Source of the DNA: Rhodospirillales bacterium
GTDB lineage: Bacteria > Pseudomonadota > Alphaproteobacteria > ATCC43930 > CGMCC-115725
Reading direction: 5' to 3'
Assembly: GCA_028288725.1 (NCBI GenBank)
Contig: JAQGIC010000083.1
Span: 1 to 37,591 of the forward strand
DNA length: 37,591 bases
The first letter of the stretch is position 1, and every line of letters starts with the position of its first letter. Below are positions 1 to 8,303 of the stretch, piece after piece. The notes beneath the pieces were generated by a model. The model was not told the DNA's origin, did not search any database, and saw only the letters and a list, made by a program, of their open reading frames with translations. The translations under genes and the position numbers were made by a program.

Positions 1-707
1 GCCAGCAGCGATATCCACAGCAGCGAAAGCGGCATTTCGGCCGGCGTGCTCAGATGCACGCCATGGATCAGCCGCAGGGTCGCGAGATCATAGTCGGGCT
101 GCATCAGCCGATTGAACAGCACGAGCCCGCTGGCGCCGCTGTCATGGAGGCGCTGCGCCAGATTGCCGAGCGCGCTGACGAAGGGCGAGAGCTTGACCGA
201 GAGCGGCACCGCAACACCCCGCCGCACGCTGGCGACGATGCCGGCATAGCGGTCTTCGACCTGTTGGCCAGTGAGGGCCAGATCGGTCGGCACGAAATAG
301 ATGTTCAACTCGATGGCATTGGCGCCGGCCTCAGCCATCGACTGGGCATATTCGGTCCAGCGGGCTTCGGTCGCCCCGTTCAAGCTGGCGATGACCGGGA
401 TCGATAGCGCCGCGCGCGCTCGCCGGATCAGCTCGAGGTAGGCGTCCGATCCGACGCCATAGGGTCCGACGGCGACGGGCAGATAGCTGGACGCTTCGGG
501 CGAGTTATGGGCCATCCGGCCCAGGATTAGTTCCTCCAGCACGGCATCGGCCTCGATCTGCTCCTGAAACAGCGACGGCAGCACGACCGCGGCGGCGCCG
601 GCGTCTTCCAGCCGTCGCAGATGATCGAGCTGGGCGTTGGCGGGCGAAGCCGATGCGATCAGCGGGTTCTTGAGCGACAGGCCCAGATAATGGGTGGCAA
701 GCAACAT
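1..707 (-). CDS. dihydroorotate dehydrogenase-like flavoprotein (3' part outside window)
   Basis: The reading frame from the ATG at 705-707 stays open to the window edge, giving about 235 N-terminal residues. An AGGAG lies a few bases upstream. The protein begins MLLATHYLGLSLKNPLIAS, as in the FMN-binding TIM-barrel dihydroorotate dehydrogenase family. Further along it has a GPYGVGSDAYLELI segment, a conserved NGA-TEARW strand-helix and a KLSPF lysine motif. Relatives annotated only as dihydroorotate dehydrogenase-like often accompany pyruvate:ferredoxin oxidoreductase genes, so pyrimidine synthesis is not the likely role here. It is the last visible gene of the MFS-gltD-like-nifJ-ldhA operon, 12 bases after the preceding stop. 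It may use electrons from the same ferredoxin or NAD(P)H pool, which is inference. The substrate is unknown. Confidence 0.85.
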   Translation of the reverse strand, partial: MLLATHYLGLSLKNPLIASASPANAQLDHLRRLEDAGAAAVVLPSLFQEQIEADAVLEELILGRMAHNSPEASSYLPVAVGPYGVGSDAYLELIRRARAALSIPVIASLNGATEARWTEYAQSMAEAGANAIELNIYFVPTDLALTGQQVEDRYAGIVASVRRGVAVPLSVKLSPFVSALGNLAQRLHDSGASGLVLFNRLMQPDYDLATLRLIHGVHLSTPAEMPLSLLWISLL

Positions 708-719
708 GGGATGCTCCTC

Positions 720-1706
720 TCAGGCCATGATTTCGTGCGCGAGCGGGCGCCCGGCCTGGCAATCGGACAGGCTGGCGAGCGTGGTGTCCGCGATTTCCGC
801 CAGCGCCTCGCGGGTCAGGAATCCCATGTGCGAGGTCACCAGCACGTTGCGGAAGGTCAGTAGCCGGGCCAGCAGATCGTCGCTCAGGATCCGGTCCGAC
901 AGATCCCGGTAGAACACGGACTCTTCCTCCTCATAGACATCGAGGCCGACACCGCCCAGGCGACCAGCTTTCAAGGCCGCGACCAGCGCCGCCGTGTCGA
1001 TCAGGCCGCCGCGGCTCGTGTTGATCAGCACGGCGCCTGGTCGGAGCAAAGCCAGGCGCGGCCCGTCGATCATGTGGTGGGTTTGCGGCGTCAGCGGCGC
1101 GTGCAGCGAGACGATGTCGCTTACGACCAGCAGCTCTTCCAACGCCATGAAACTGATCGGTAGGTCCGTCGGTTGCGGCGTCGGTTCGTAGGCCAGCAGA
1201 CGACAGCCGAAGCCGTGGGCGATCGTCGCGACCGCCCGCCCGATCTGGCCCAGGCCGACGATGCCGAAGCTCTTGCCATGGAGGTTGAACCCCACCAGGC
1301 CCTCGACGCTGAAATTCCCGTCCCTGACCCGGTCATGGGCGCGCGGGACATGGCGGATGATCGACAGCAGCAGCGCGAACACATGCTCTGCCACGGCATG
1401 GGGCGCGTAGGACGGCACATGGACGGCGCGCAGCCCCAGCCGGTGGGCGGCGGCCAGATCGAGATTATTATGGCCGGCGCAGCGGAGCGCGATCAGGCGG
1501 ACGCCGACCTTTGCCAGGACGGCCAGGGTTGGCGCTTCGAGATGGTCGTTGACGAAGACGATGACCGCCTCGTGCCCCTCGGCCAGCTTCGCCGTGGTCT
1601 CGTCCAGCCGCGGCTCCAGGAAGGTCAGCGCGTGATGCCGGCCCTCGTTCGCCTGGAGCAGCGCCGCGCGATCGTAATTGTGGGTATCGAACACGACGGC
1701 CTTCAC
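720..1706 (-). CDS. ldhA: D-2-hydroxyacid dehydrogenase, probable fermentative D-lactate dehydrogenase
   Basis: This 328-residue protein would reduce pyruvate to D-lactate with NADH in the cytoplasm. The Rossmann motif GLGQIG is at residues 151-156. The catalytic triad spacing of the D-lactate dehydrogenase family is intact: Arg232 in NTSRGG, Glu261 in DVYEEE and His293 in TSHMGF. The start is a GTG at 1704-1706 whose last bases overlap the TGA of the PFOR gene (GTGA), so the two are translationally coupled. Sharing a transcript with pyruvate:ferredoxin oxidoreductase places two competing pyruvate sinks under one promoter: lactate for NADH disposal, acetyl-CoA for energy or storage. Family members can use other 2-keto acids, so lactate is likely but not proven. 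Confidence 0.88.
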   Translation of the reverse strand: MKAVVFDTHNYDRAALLQANEGRHHALTFLEPRLDETTAKLAEGHEAVIVFVNDHLEAPTLAVLAKVGVRLIALRCAGHNNLDLAAAHRLGLRAVHVPSYAPHAVAEHVFALLLSIIRHVPRAHDRVRDGNFSVEGLVGFNLHGKSFGIVGLGQIGRAVATIAHGFGCRLLAYEPTPQPTDLPISFMALEELLVVSDIVSLHAPLTPQTHHMIDGPRLALLRPGAVLINTSRGGLIDTAALVAALKAGRLGGVGLDVYEEEESVFYRDLSDRILSDDLLARLLTFRNVLVTSHMGFLTREALAEIADTTLASLSDCQAGRPLAHEIMA

Positions 1707-4700
1707 GCCGGGCCATCCTGGGCATCCGCGTTGAAGCGGCTGCCATCGCGCCGGGCCAGATCCTCATATTGCCGGTATTTCTCGTCGACGGCGCGCTGGG
1801 CCATGGCCAGCAGGGCATCGGCTTCGGCCGGCCGGGTCTGGGCAAGCGAGCGATAGCGGCTTTCGTTATAGGCATAGTCCTTGAACGGGATGCGCGGGCG
1901 CGGCGAGTCCAGCCGGAACGGCGATTCGTCGACGGTCCGCATGGTCGGGTTGAAGCGGAACAGGGGCCAGTAGCCGCTGGCGGTCGCCAGATCCTGCTGC
2001 TTCATGCCGAAGCGCATGTCGATACCATGGGCGATGCAATGGCTGTAGGCCAGGATCAGCGACGGGCCGTCATAGGCCTCGGCCTCGCGGAAGGCTTCCA
2101 AGGTCTGCTGCGGGTTGGCGCCCATCGCGACCTGGGCGACATAGACATTGCCGTAGGCGATGGCCTGCAGCGCCAGATCCTTGCGGTTGGTCCGCTTGCC
2201 GGCGGCGGCGAACTTCGCCACGGCACCCAGCGGCGTCGCCTTGGACGCCTGGCCGCCGGTGTTCGAATAGACTTCGGTATCGAGCACCAGAACCTTCACG
2301 TTCTTGCCCGACGCCAGCACATGATCGAGCCCGCCATAGCCGATGTCGTAGGCCCAGCCGTCGCCGCCGACGATCCAGATGCTGCGCCGGACCAGATGAT
2401 CGACGACCGAAAGGAGATCGAGCGCCGCCGGCTCCGACAGGGTCAGCAGGCGGACCTTGAGTTCCGCCACCCGGATGCGCTGGGCCCGGATCTCGGATTC
2501 CTGGATCTGGGGAGCGAGCGTGATCGCCCTGGCCAGTTCCAGGCCGACTTTCTCGGACAAGCCGGCGAGCAATCCCAGCGCCAGTTCCAGATGCTTGTCG
2601 GCGGCCAGCCGGAAGCCGAGGCCGAATTCGGCATTGTCCTCGAACAGCGAGTTCGACCAGGCCGGGCCACGGCCGTCCTGATCGACGGTCCAGGGCGTGA
2701 CCGGCAGGTTGCCACCATAGATCGAGGAGCAGCCGGTCGCATTGGCGATTTGCAGCCGGTCGCCGAACAGCTGGCTCAGCAGCTTCAGATAGGGCGTCTC
2801 GCCGCAGCCGCCGCAGGCGCCGGAGAATTCGAACAGCGGCTGCAGGAACTGCACGCCGCGGACATTGGCGAAATCGACCTGGGCGCGGTCATTGACCGGC
2901 AGGGTCTCGAAGAAGGCGATGCCGGCGCGTTCCCGCTCCAGGATCGGCAGCTTCGCCACCATGTTGATCGCCTTCACGTCCGGCTCGCGCGGGCTGGTCG
3001 CCGGGCAGGCCTCGACGCAGAGACCGCAGCCGGTGCAATCCTCGACATAGAATTGCAGGCTGAAGCGCGCCTCGGGATAGCCGCGCGCATTGACCGGCGC
3101 CGACTTGAAGCCGTCGGGCGCGCCGGCCAGCTTCGGTTCGTCGTAATATTTAGCGCGGATGACGCTGTGCGGGCAGACGAAGCTGCATTGGCCGCATTGG
3201 ATGCACAGATCGTCGCGCCAGTCGGGCACGATATCGGCGATGTTGCGCTTCTCGAACGCGCTGGTGCCGGACGGAAAGGTGCCGTCGGCCGGCATCAGGC
3301 TGACCGGGATCTCGTCGCCCTCGCCCGCGAACATGCGCGCGGTGACCGCTTTGACGAAGGCGGGCGCGGTGGCTGGGACCAGCGGCTGCAATTCCAGCAC
3401 GCTCGTCACCCGGGCCGGCACCGCGATCTCATGCAACTGCTTCAGGGTGCCGTCGACCGCAGCGTAATTCTTGTCGACGAGGGACTGGCCCTTGCGGCCA
3501 TAGGTCTTGTGGATCGCCTCCTTGATATGGGCGATCGCCTGGTCGCGCGGCAGCACGCCGGAGATGGCGAAGAAGCAGGTCTGCAGCACGGTGTTGGTCC
3601 GTCCGCCCAATCCCACCTCGCGCGCCACCGCGGAGGCATCGATCACGAAGAATCTCAGCTTCTTGTCGATGATGGTCTGCTGGACCGGCCGGGGCAGATG
3701 CTCCCAGACTTCGTCGGCCGGATAGGGCGCATTCAACAGGAAGGTGGCGCCGGGAGCGGCGATGCGCAGCAGGTCCTGCCGCTCCAGAAACCCGAACTGG
3801 TGGCAGGCGACGAAGCCGGCCTGGGCGATCAGATAGGGTGCCTTGATCGCGTCCGGCCCGAAGCGCAGGTGCGAGATCGTCTGGGCGCCGGACTTGTGGG
3901 AATCGTAGACGAAATAGCCCTGGGCGAAGAGGCCGGCGTCCTCGGCGATGATCTTCACGCTGTTCTTGTTGGCACCGACCGTGCCGTCGGCCCCCAATCC
4001 ATAGAATACAGCGCGGGTGACGGCGGCGGTCTCGATCGTGAAATCCGGATCGACCGTCAGGCTGGTGTGGCCGACATCGTCGTTGATGCCGACAGTGAAG
4101 CCGGTCCGCGGCTTGTCGACGTTCAGCGCATCGAACGCGGCCTTGACCATGGCCGGGGTGAAATCCTTGGACGACAGGCCGTAGCGGCCGCCGATGACCA
4201 AAGGCAGCGAAGGACGCTCGCCCCGGCTGAAGGCGCCGGCCAGGCTGGTCACGATGTCCTGGAACAGCGGCTCGCCGGTGGCGCCGCTTTCCTTGGTCTT
4301 TTCCAGCACCGCGATCCGGCGGACCGACAGCGGCAGGGCCGCCAGCAGATGGTCGGCGGAGAACGGGCGATAGAGCCGGACCTGCAGCACGCCGATCTTC
4401 TCGCCGCCCGCCCGCAGCGTCGCCACGGTCTCGCGTGCGGTCTCGGCACCGGAGCCCATCAGCACCAGCACCCGCTCGGCATCCGGATCGCCCTCATATT
4501 CGAACAGGCGATAATGCCGGCCGGTCAGCGCGCCGAACCGGTCCATCGCGCGCTCGATGCTGGCGGGCACGCGGTCGTAATAGGGATTCACGGCCTCCCG
4601 GGCCTGGAAGAACGTGTCGGGATTATGGGCGGTGCCGCGGATGAACGGATGTTCCGGGCTGAGCGCCCTGGCCCGGTGCGCGCGTACCAGGTCGTCGTCG

Positions 4701-5281
4701 ATCATCGCCCGGATATCGGCGTCGGACAGCAGTTCCAGCGTGTTCAGCTCGTGCGAGGTGCGGAAGCCGTCGAAGAAATGCAGGAATGGGATGCGGGCCT
4801 CGAGCGTCGCCATCTGGGCGATCAGCGCCGAATCATGCGCCTCCTGGACCGAGGCGGACGACAGCAGCGCGAAGCCGGTCGTGCGCACGGTCATGACGTC
4901 GGAATGATCGCCGAAGATCGACAGGGCGGAGGTCGCGAGCGACCGGGCCGCGACCTGGAACACGGTCGAGGTCAGCTCGCCCGCGATCTTCATCATGTTC
5001 GGGATCATCAGCAGCAGGCCCTGCGACGAGGTGAAGGTCGTCGTCAGCGCGCCCGACTGCAGCGCGCCATGGACGGCGCCGGCGGCACCGCCCTCGCTCT
5101 GCATTTCCTGGATGACCGGGACGTTGCCCCAGATGTTGGCGACGCCCTCGGCCATCCATTGGTCGGCCAGTTCGGCCATGGTCGAGGACGGCGTGATCGG
5201 ATAGATCGCGCAGACCTCGTTCACCCGATAGGCGACATAGGCTACGGCCGTATTGCCGTCCATCGTGGTCCGGGTGCTCAT
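1703..5281 (-). CDS. nifJ: pyruvate:ferredoxin (flavodoxin) oxidoreductase, single-chain
   Basis: This 1192-residue homodimer-type PFOR oxidises pyruvate and CoA to acetyl-CoA and CO2 and reduces ferredoxin or flavodoxin. The active-site residues known from the Desulfovibrio africanus enzyme are all visible: Thr30 in YPITPSS, Glu63, Arg113 and Asn1007 in VYSNTGG. Two ferredoxin clusters are bound by C693-C696-C699-C703 and C749-C752-C755-C759. The proximal cluster is bound by C823, C826, C851 and C1082. The thiamine diphosphate motif GDGWAYDIG starts at 973. The ATG at 5279-5281 overlaps the upstream TGA (ATGA). An in-frame extension further upstream lies inside the GltD-like gene and is rejected. 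The enzyme is oxygen-sensitive in most bacteria, which fits the FixK/FNR-type site at the head of the operon. Confidence 0.97.
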   Translation of the reverse strand: MSTRTTMDGNTAVAYVAYRVNEVCAIYPITPSSTMAELADQWMAEGVANIWGNVPVIQEMQSEGGAAGAVHGALQSGALTTTFTSSQGLLLMIPNMMKIAGELTSTVFQVAARSLATSALSIFGDHSDVMTVRTTGFALLSSASVQEAHDSALIAQMATLEARIPFLHFFDGFRTSHELNTLELLSDADIRAMIDDDLVRAHRARALSPEHPFIRGTAHNPDTFFQAREAVNPYYDRVPASIERAMDRFGALTGRHYRLFEYEGDPDAERVLVLMGSGAETARETVATLRAGGEKIGVLQVRLYRPFSADHLLAALPLSVRRIAVLEKTKESGATGEPLFQDIVTSLAGAFSRGERPSLPLVIGGRYGLSSKDFTPAMVKAAFDALNVDKPRTGFTVGINDDVGHTSLTVDPDFTIETAAVTRAVFYGLGADGTVGANKNSVKIIAEDAGLFAQGYFVYDSHKSGAQTISHLRFGPDAIKAPYLIAQAGFVACHQFGFLERQDLLRIAAPGATFLLNAPYPADEVWEHLPRPVQQTIIDKKLRFFVIDASAVAREVGLGGRTNTVLQTCFFAISGVLPRDQAIAHIKEAIHKTYGRKGQSLVDKNYAAVDGTLKQLHEIAVPARVTSVLELQPLVPATAPAFVKAVTARMFAGEGDEIPVSLMPADGTFPSGTSAFEKRNIADIVPDWRDDLCIQCGQCSFVCPHSVIRAKYYDEPKLAGAPDGFKSAPVNARGYPEARFSLQFYVEDCTGCGLCVEACPATSPREPDVKAINMVAKLPILERERAGIAFFETLPVNDRAQVDFANVRGVQFLQPLFEFSGACGGCGETPYLKLLSQLFGDRLQIANATGCSSIYGGNLPVTPWTVDQDGRGPAWSNSLFEDNAEFGLGFRLAADKHLELALGLLAGLSEKVGLELARAITLAPQIQESEIRAQRIRVAELKVRLLTLSEPAALDLLSVVDHLVRRSIWIVGGDGWAYDIGYGGLDHVLASGKNVKVLVLDTEVYSNTGGQASKATPLGAVAKFAAAGKRTNRKDLALQAIAYGNVYVAQVAMGANPQQTLEAFREAEAYDGPSLILAYSHCIAHGIDMRFGMKQQDLATASGYWPLFRFNPTMRTVDESPFRLDSPRPRIPFKDYAYNESRYRSLAQTRPAEADALLAMAQRAVDEKYRQYEDLARRDGSRFNADAQDGPA

Positions 5282-6912
5282 GCTGGGATCCGTTCCGGAA
5301 TCATGTCGATCGCGTGGCAGGGGCATTGTTCGAAGCAGGCGGCGCAGCCGGTGCAAAGCGCCAGGTCGACCGCGTAGCCGCGGCCGGGGCCCAGCTTGGC
5401 GATCGCCGTTTCCGGGCAGGCGGCGAAGCAACCATCGCACTCGTAGCAATTGCCGCAGGACAGGCAGCGCCGCGCCTCGTGCAGCGCCGCCGCCTCGGAC
5501 AGTCCGCCGGTGACTTCGGCAAAGCCCGCACGCTGGTTCGCGGGCAACTCGGGCTGCAGCGACGGCTTGGCGTCGCTGTAGATCGGCAGATGCAGATCGG
5601 CAAAGCCGATGGCCGGATGCTTCGGTGCCGCCTCGTAGGGCTGGTTGCGCAGCCAGCCGTCGATATGGCGGGCCGCCTTCTTTCCGTGGCCGACGGCGGT
5701 GGTCACCGTGCGCGTGCCGGGGATCAGGTCGCCGCCGGCGAACAGGCCCGCCGCCCCCGTCATCATGTCGGTGCCGACGATGACCGTGCCGTCCGGCGTC
5801 GGCTCAATGCCCGGGATGTCCTTCAGGAAATCGCTCTCCGCATGCTGGCCGAGCGCGAGCACGACCGAGTCCGCCTGCAGCGTCTCGAATTTTCCGGTCG
5901 GCTGCGGCACGCCCTGGGCGTCGAGCGCCATCAGCTCGACCTGCAACTGGGTTTCGCCGATGTCGCGGATGCTGCTCAGCCACTTGATCTTGACGCCCTC
6001 GCTCAAGGCCTCCTCGGCCTCGAACGCGTGGGCTTCCATATGGGCGCGGTCGGAGAAGAACACGATCAGCGCTTCCTCGGCCCCCAGCCGCCGCGCGGTG
6101 CGGGCCGCGTCCATGGCCGTGTTTCCGGCGCCATAGATGACGACGCGGCGGCCGAGCTTGGGAGCTTGGCCCGCGCCGACATCGTGCAGCAGGCTGACAG
6201 CCGAGACGACATGGGCTGCATCGCGCGCCGGGATATCGACATGACGCGCCGCCTGTGCGCCGATCGCGACGAACACCGCGTCGAACCCGCCCGCGACCTT
6301 CTCGGCCAACACGTCCTCGACCTTGTGATTGAGCGTGATCCGCACGCCCATGGCCTCGATCCGGCCGATCTCCCGCATCAGCACATCGCGAGGCAGCCGG
6401 TAGGCGGGAATGCCGAAATGCAGCATGCCGCCCGGCAGCGGACCGGCGTCGCGGATCTCGACCGCGTGGCCCAGGCGCGCCAGGTGATAGGCCGCCGACA
6501 GGCCGCTGGGACCGGCACCGACGACCAGCACCTTCTTGCCGCTGGGTGCCGCGTCACGCGGCGGCAGCCAGCCCTCGGCCGCCGCCTTGTCGCCCAGGAA
6601 ACGCTCGACCGAATGGATGCTGACGCCGCTGTCCAGCTCGGCGCGATTGCAGGCCCTTTCGCATGGGTGATAGCAGACCCGGCCATGGACCGCCGGCAGC
6701 GGGTTGTCGCGGATCAGGCTTTCCCAGGCCTGGCGCCACTTGCCGGCCTGGGCCAGGCTCAGCCAGGCCTGGATATCTTCACCGGCCGGACAGGTCTGGT
6801 TGCACGGCGGCAGCAGATCGACATAGGCCGGGCGGCTGGTGCGGGTCGGCCCCACGACCCGCCTCCGGGTCATCTCGACGAGGGGGCTCATGTCCGGGCG
6901 ATGGTCGATCAT
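5278..6912 (-). CDS. GltD-like FAD/NAD(P)-dependent oxidoreductase with N- and C-terminal Fe-S clusters
   Basis: This 544-residue protein resembles the glutamate synthase small subunit with an added ferredoxin tail. An N-terminal Fer4_20-type domain has cysteines 37, 41, 80, 84 and 88. An FAD-binding GAGPSG lies at about 132-137 and an NAD(P)-binding GAGNTA at about 261-266. The C-terminal 60 residues hold a cysteine-rich segment (C483, C486, C489, C492, C495, C499) and a four-cysteine motif (C520, C523, C526, C530), enough for two 4Fe-4S clusters. No GltB-like large subunit is present, so glutamate synthesis is unlikely. Coupled by ATGA to nifJ, it most plausibly moves electrons between PFOR ferredoxin and NAD(P)H, which is inference. 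The ATG at 6910-6912 overlaps the MFS stop; a second in-frame ATG lies seven codons downstream. Confidence 0.88.
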   Translation of the reverse strand: MIDHRPDMSPLVEMTRRRVVGPTRTSRPAYVDLLPPCNQTCPAGEDIQAWLSLAQAGKWRQAWESLIRDNPLPAVHGRVCYHPCERACNRAELDSGVSIHSVERFLGDKAAAEGWLPPRDAAPSGKKVLVVGAGPSGLSAAYHLARLGHAVEIRDAGPLPGGMLHFGIPAYRLPRDVLMREIGRIEAMGVRITLNHKVEDVLAEKVAGGFDAVFVAIGAQAARHVDIPARDAAHVVSAVSLLHDVGAGQAPKLGRRVVIYGAGNTAMDAARTARRLGAEEALIVFFSDRAHMEAHAFEAEEALSEGVKIKWLSSIRDIGETQLQVELMALDAQGVPQPTGKFETLQADSVVLALGQHAESDFLKDIPGIEPTPDGTVIVGTDMMTGAAGLFAGGDLIPGTRTVTTAVGHGKKAARHIDGWLRNQPYEAAPKHPAIGFADLHLPIYSDAKPSLQPELPANQRAGFAEVTGGLSEAAALHEARRCLSCGNCYECDGCFAACPETAIAKLGPGRGYAVDLALCTGCAACFEQCPCHAIDMIPERIPA

Positions 6913-8174
6913 GACAGCACCTTCGGCGTCACGGCGGAGCCGGTTTCCCGGATGAAGCAGGCCAGGATGATGGCAAGCACGATCGCCGCCATGCCGGCCG
7001 TGCTGGCTTCCTGGAAAATACCGAGCGTGCGCGGCCCGCCGTCCGACAGGTGGTTCAGCAGCCAGCCATAGGCCGGCGCCAGCAGCGCGCTGAAGGTGAA
7101 GACCAGGAAATTGATGGCACCGGTGGCGCTGCCCTTGACCCGGTCCGGGTTGACCTCCTTGATCACCGAATAGGGGATCATCGCGGCGCCGGAGCCGATG
7201 CCGAGCAACAGGCCCAGCAGGTAGGGCGGGGCGACGCCCGGCAGATAGACCACGGTCGCGGCCGAGGCCAGCATGACCAGCGCACCGCCGATCAGCACCG
7301 GCTTGCGCCGGCCGATCCGGTCGGCCAGATAGCCCAGCAGCGGGCAGCCGATGACCCAGCCGAGCGGCACCATGGTCGCGCGGTTGACCGCGTCGGCATA
7401 GCCGGCGCCCAGCCCTTCGCGCAGGAACGGCACGCCCCAGATCATGTCGCCGATCGTGGTCGGCAGGAACAAGAGACCGGCCGAGAAGCCGCACAGATAG
7501 GATTGCGGGTTGGTCAGCACGGTCTTGTAGGGCGTGAACATCGACAGGAGCGGGCTGGGTCCGGCCGGCCGCGCGTCATGGCCGCCCGGCGTCGCGACCC
7601 AGATCAGCACCGCGACCACGGCGAGCGCCAATCCTGCGAAGATCCAGAAATGCTGCCAGCTGATCGTGCCATGGATCAGCGGGCCGACCGCGAACTGCCC
7701 GACCGAGCCGCCCAGCATGCCGAAGCATTGGGTGAAGCCGATGGCCGTCGCCAGATATTTCGCCGGAAAGCCGTGCGACGCCAGATAGACCGCGCCGGTA
7801 AAGGCGAAGGCGGAACCGGCGCCCTGAAATAGCCGGCCCGCCTCGGCACCGCCGGCCGAGCCCAAACCGAACAGCACCGCGCCCAGCGCCGTCATCAAAA
7901 TGCCGGTCGGGATGACGTATTTTGCGCCGAGCCGGTCGAGCGAGGCGCCGGCCAGGATCGAGAAGGTCGAGTAGGTATAGTAGTAAAGGCCGATCAGCGC
8001 GCTGACGCCGAGGGCGGTCAGCCCGAATGTCCCGGTCAATTCGGGGATCATCACGCCCGGGGCCGAGCGCAGCGCATATTGCCCGAAATAGAAGATCAGG
8101 CAGAACGCCCAGGCCACGATGAACGCGCTGCGACTGCTCTGGATCGGCGCCGCGGTAGTCGCTTGTACTGACAT
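6909..8174 (-). CDS. major facilitator superfamily transporter
   Basis: This 421-residue integral membrane protein has about twelve hydrophobic segments. It carries the MFS loop motif in both halves: DRLGAK after TM2 and DRIGRRKP in the second half. The substrate cannot be read from the sequence. As the first gene of an operon for lactate dehydrogenase and PFOR it could move an organic acid such as lactate, pyruvate or formate, which is inference from context. The ATG at 8172-8174 is preceded by AGAAGGA. A FixK/FNR site lies about 65 bases upstream and a TAACGT (8205-8210, minus strand) sits at the expected -10 spacing, predicting transcription from near 8198. The TGA overlaps the next ATG. 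Confidence 0.9.
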   Translation of the reverse strand: MSVQATTAAPIQSSRSAFIVAWAFCLIFYFGQYALRSAPGVMIPELTGTFGLTALGVSALIGLYYYTYSTFSILAGASLDRLGAKYVIPTGILMTALGAVLFGLGSAGGAEAGRLFQGAGSAFAFTGAVYLASHGFPAKYLATAIGFTQCFGMLGGSVGQFAVGPLIHGTISWQHFWIFAGLALAVVAVLIWVATPGGHDARPAGPSPLLSMFTPYKTVLTNPQSYLCGFSAGLLFLPTTIGDMIWGVPFLREGLGAGYADAVNRATMVPLGWVIGCPLLGYLADRIGRRKPVLIGGALVMLASAATVVYLPGVAPPYLLGLLLGIGSGAAMIPYSVIKEVNPDRVKGSATGAINFLVFTFSALLAPAYGWLLNHLSDGGPRTLGIFQEASTAGMAAIVLAIILACFIRETGSAVTPKVLS

Positions 8175-8232
8175 TCTTGGGCGTCCTTCTATTCGGATGC
8201 CCGGACGTTAGGGTGGAAACCCGGTCCGCGAC

Positions 8233-8246
8233 TTGATCGAGATCAA
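8233..8246. promoter_or_regulatory. FixK/FNR box 1, shared by two divergent operons
   Basis: TTGATCGAGATCAA is a perfect match to the FNR consensus TTGAT-N4-ATCAA. It lies between the divergent MFS-gltD-like-nifJ-ldhA and phaC-pta-ackA-fabI operons. With the site centred at -41.5, candidate -10 hexamers fall at the right distance on both sides: CACAAT at 8269-8274 for phaC and TAACGT at 8205-8210 on the minus strand. The predicted leaders are about 23 and 24 bases. One activator dimer could therefore drive both operons. Confidence 0.88.
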
Positions 8247-8303
8247 AACCAACGGGGACAGTGCACCGCACAATTGCCGCTCATCAGTGAGGGAGTGGCG
8301 GCT

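Noticed and set aside
1769-5377. A 1202-codon open frame antisense to nifJ
   Set aside because: It mirrors the codon pattern of the PFOR gene in GC-rich DNA. The translation is low-complexity (Gln, Arg, Gly, Asp rich) with no family resemblance, while the opposite strand has all PFOR motifs.
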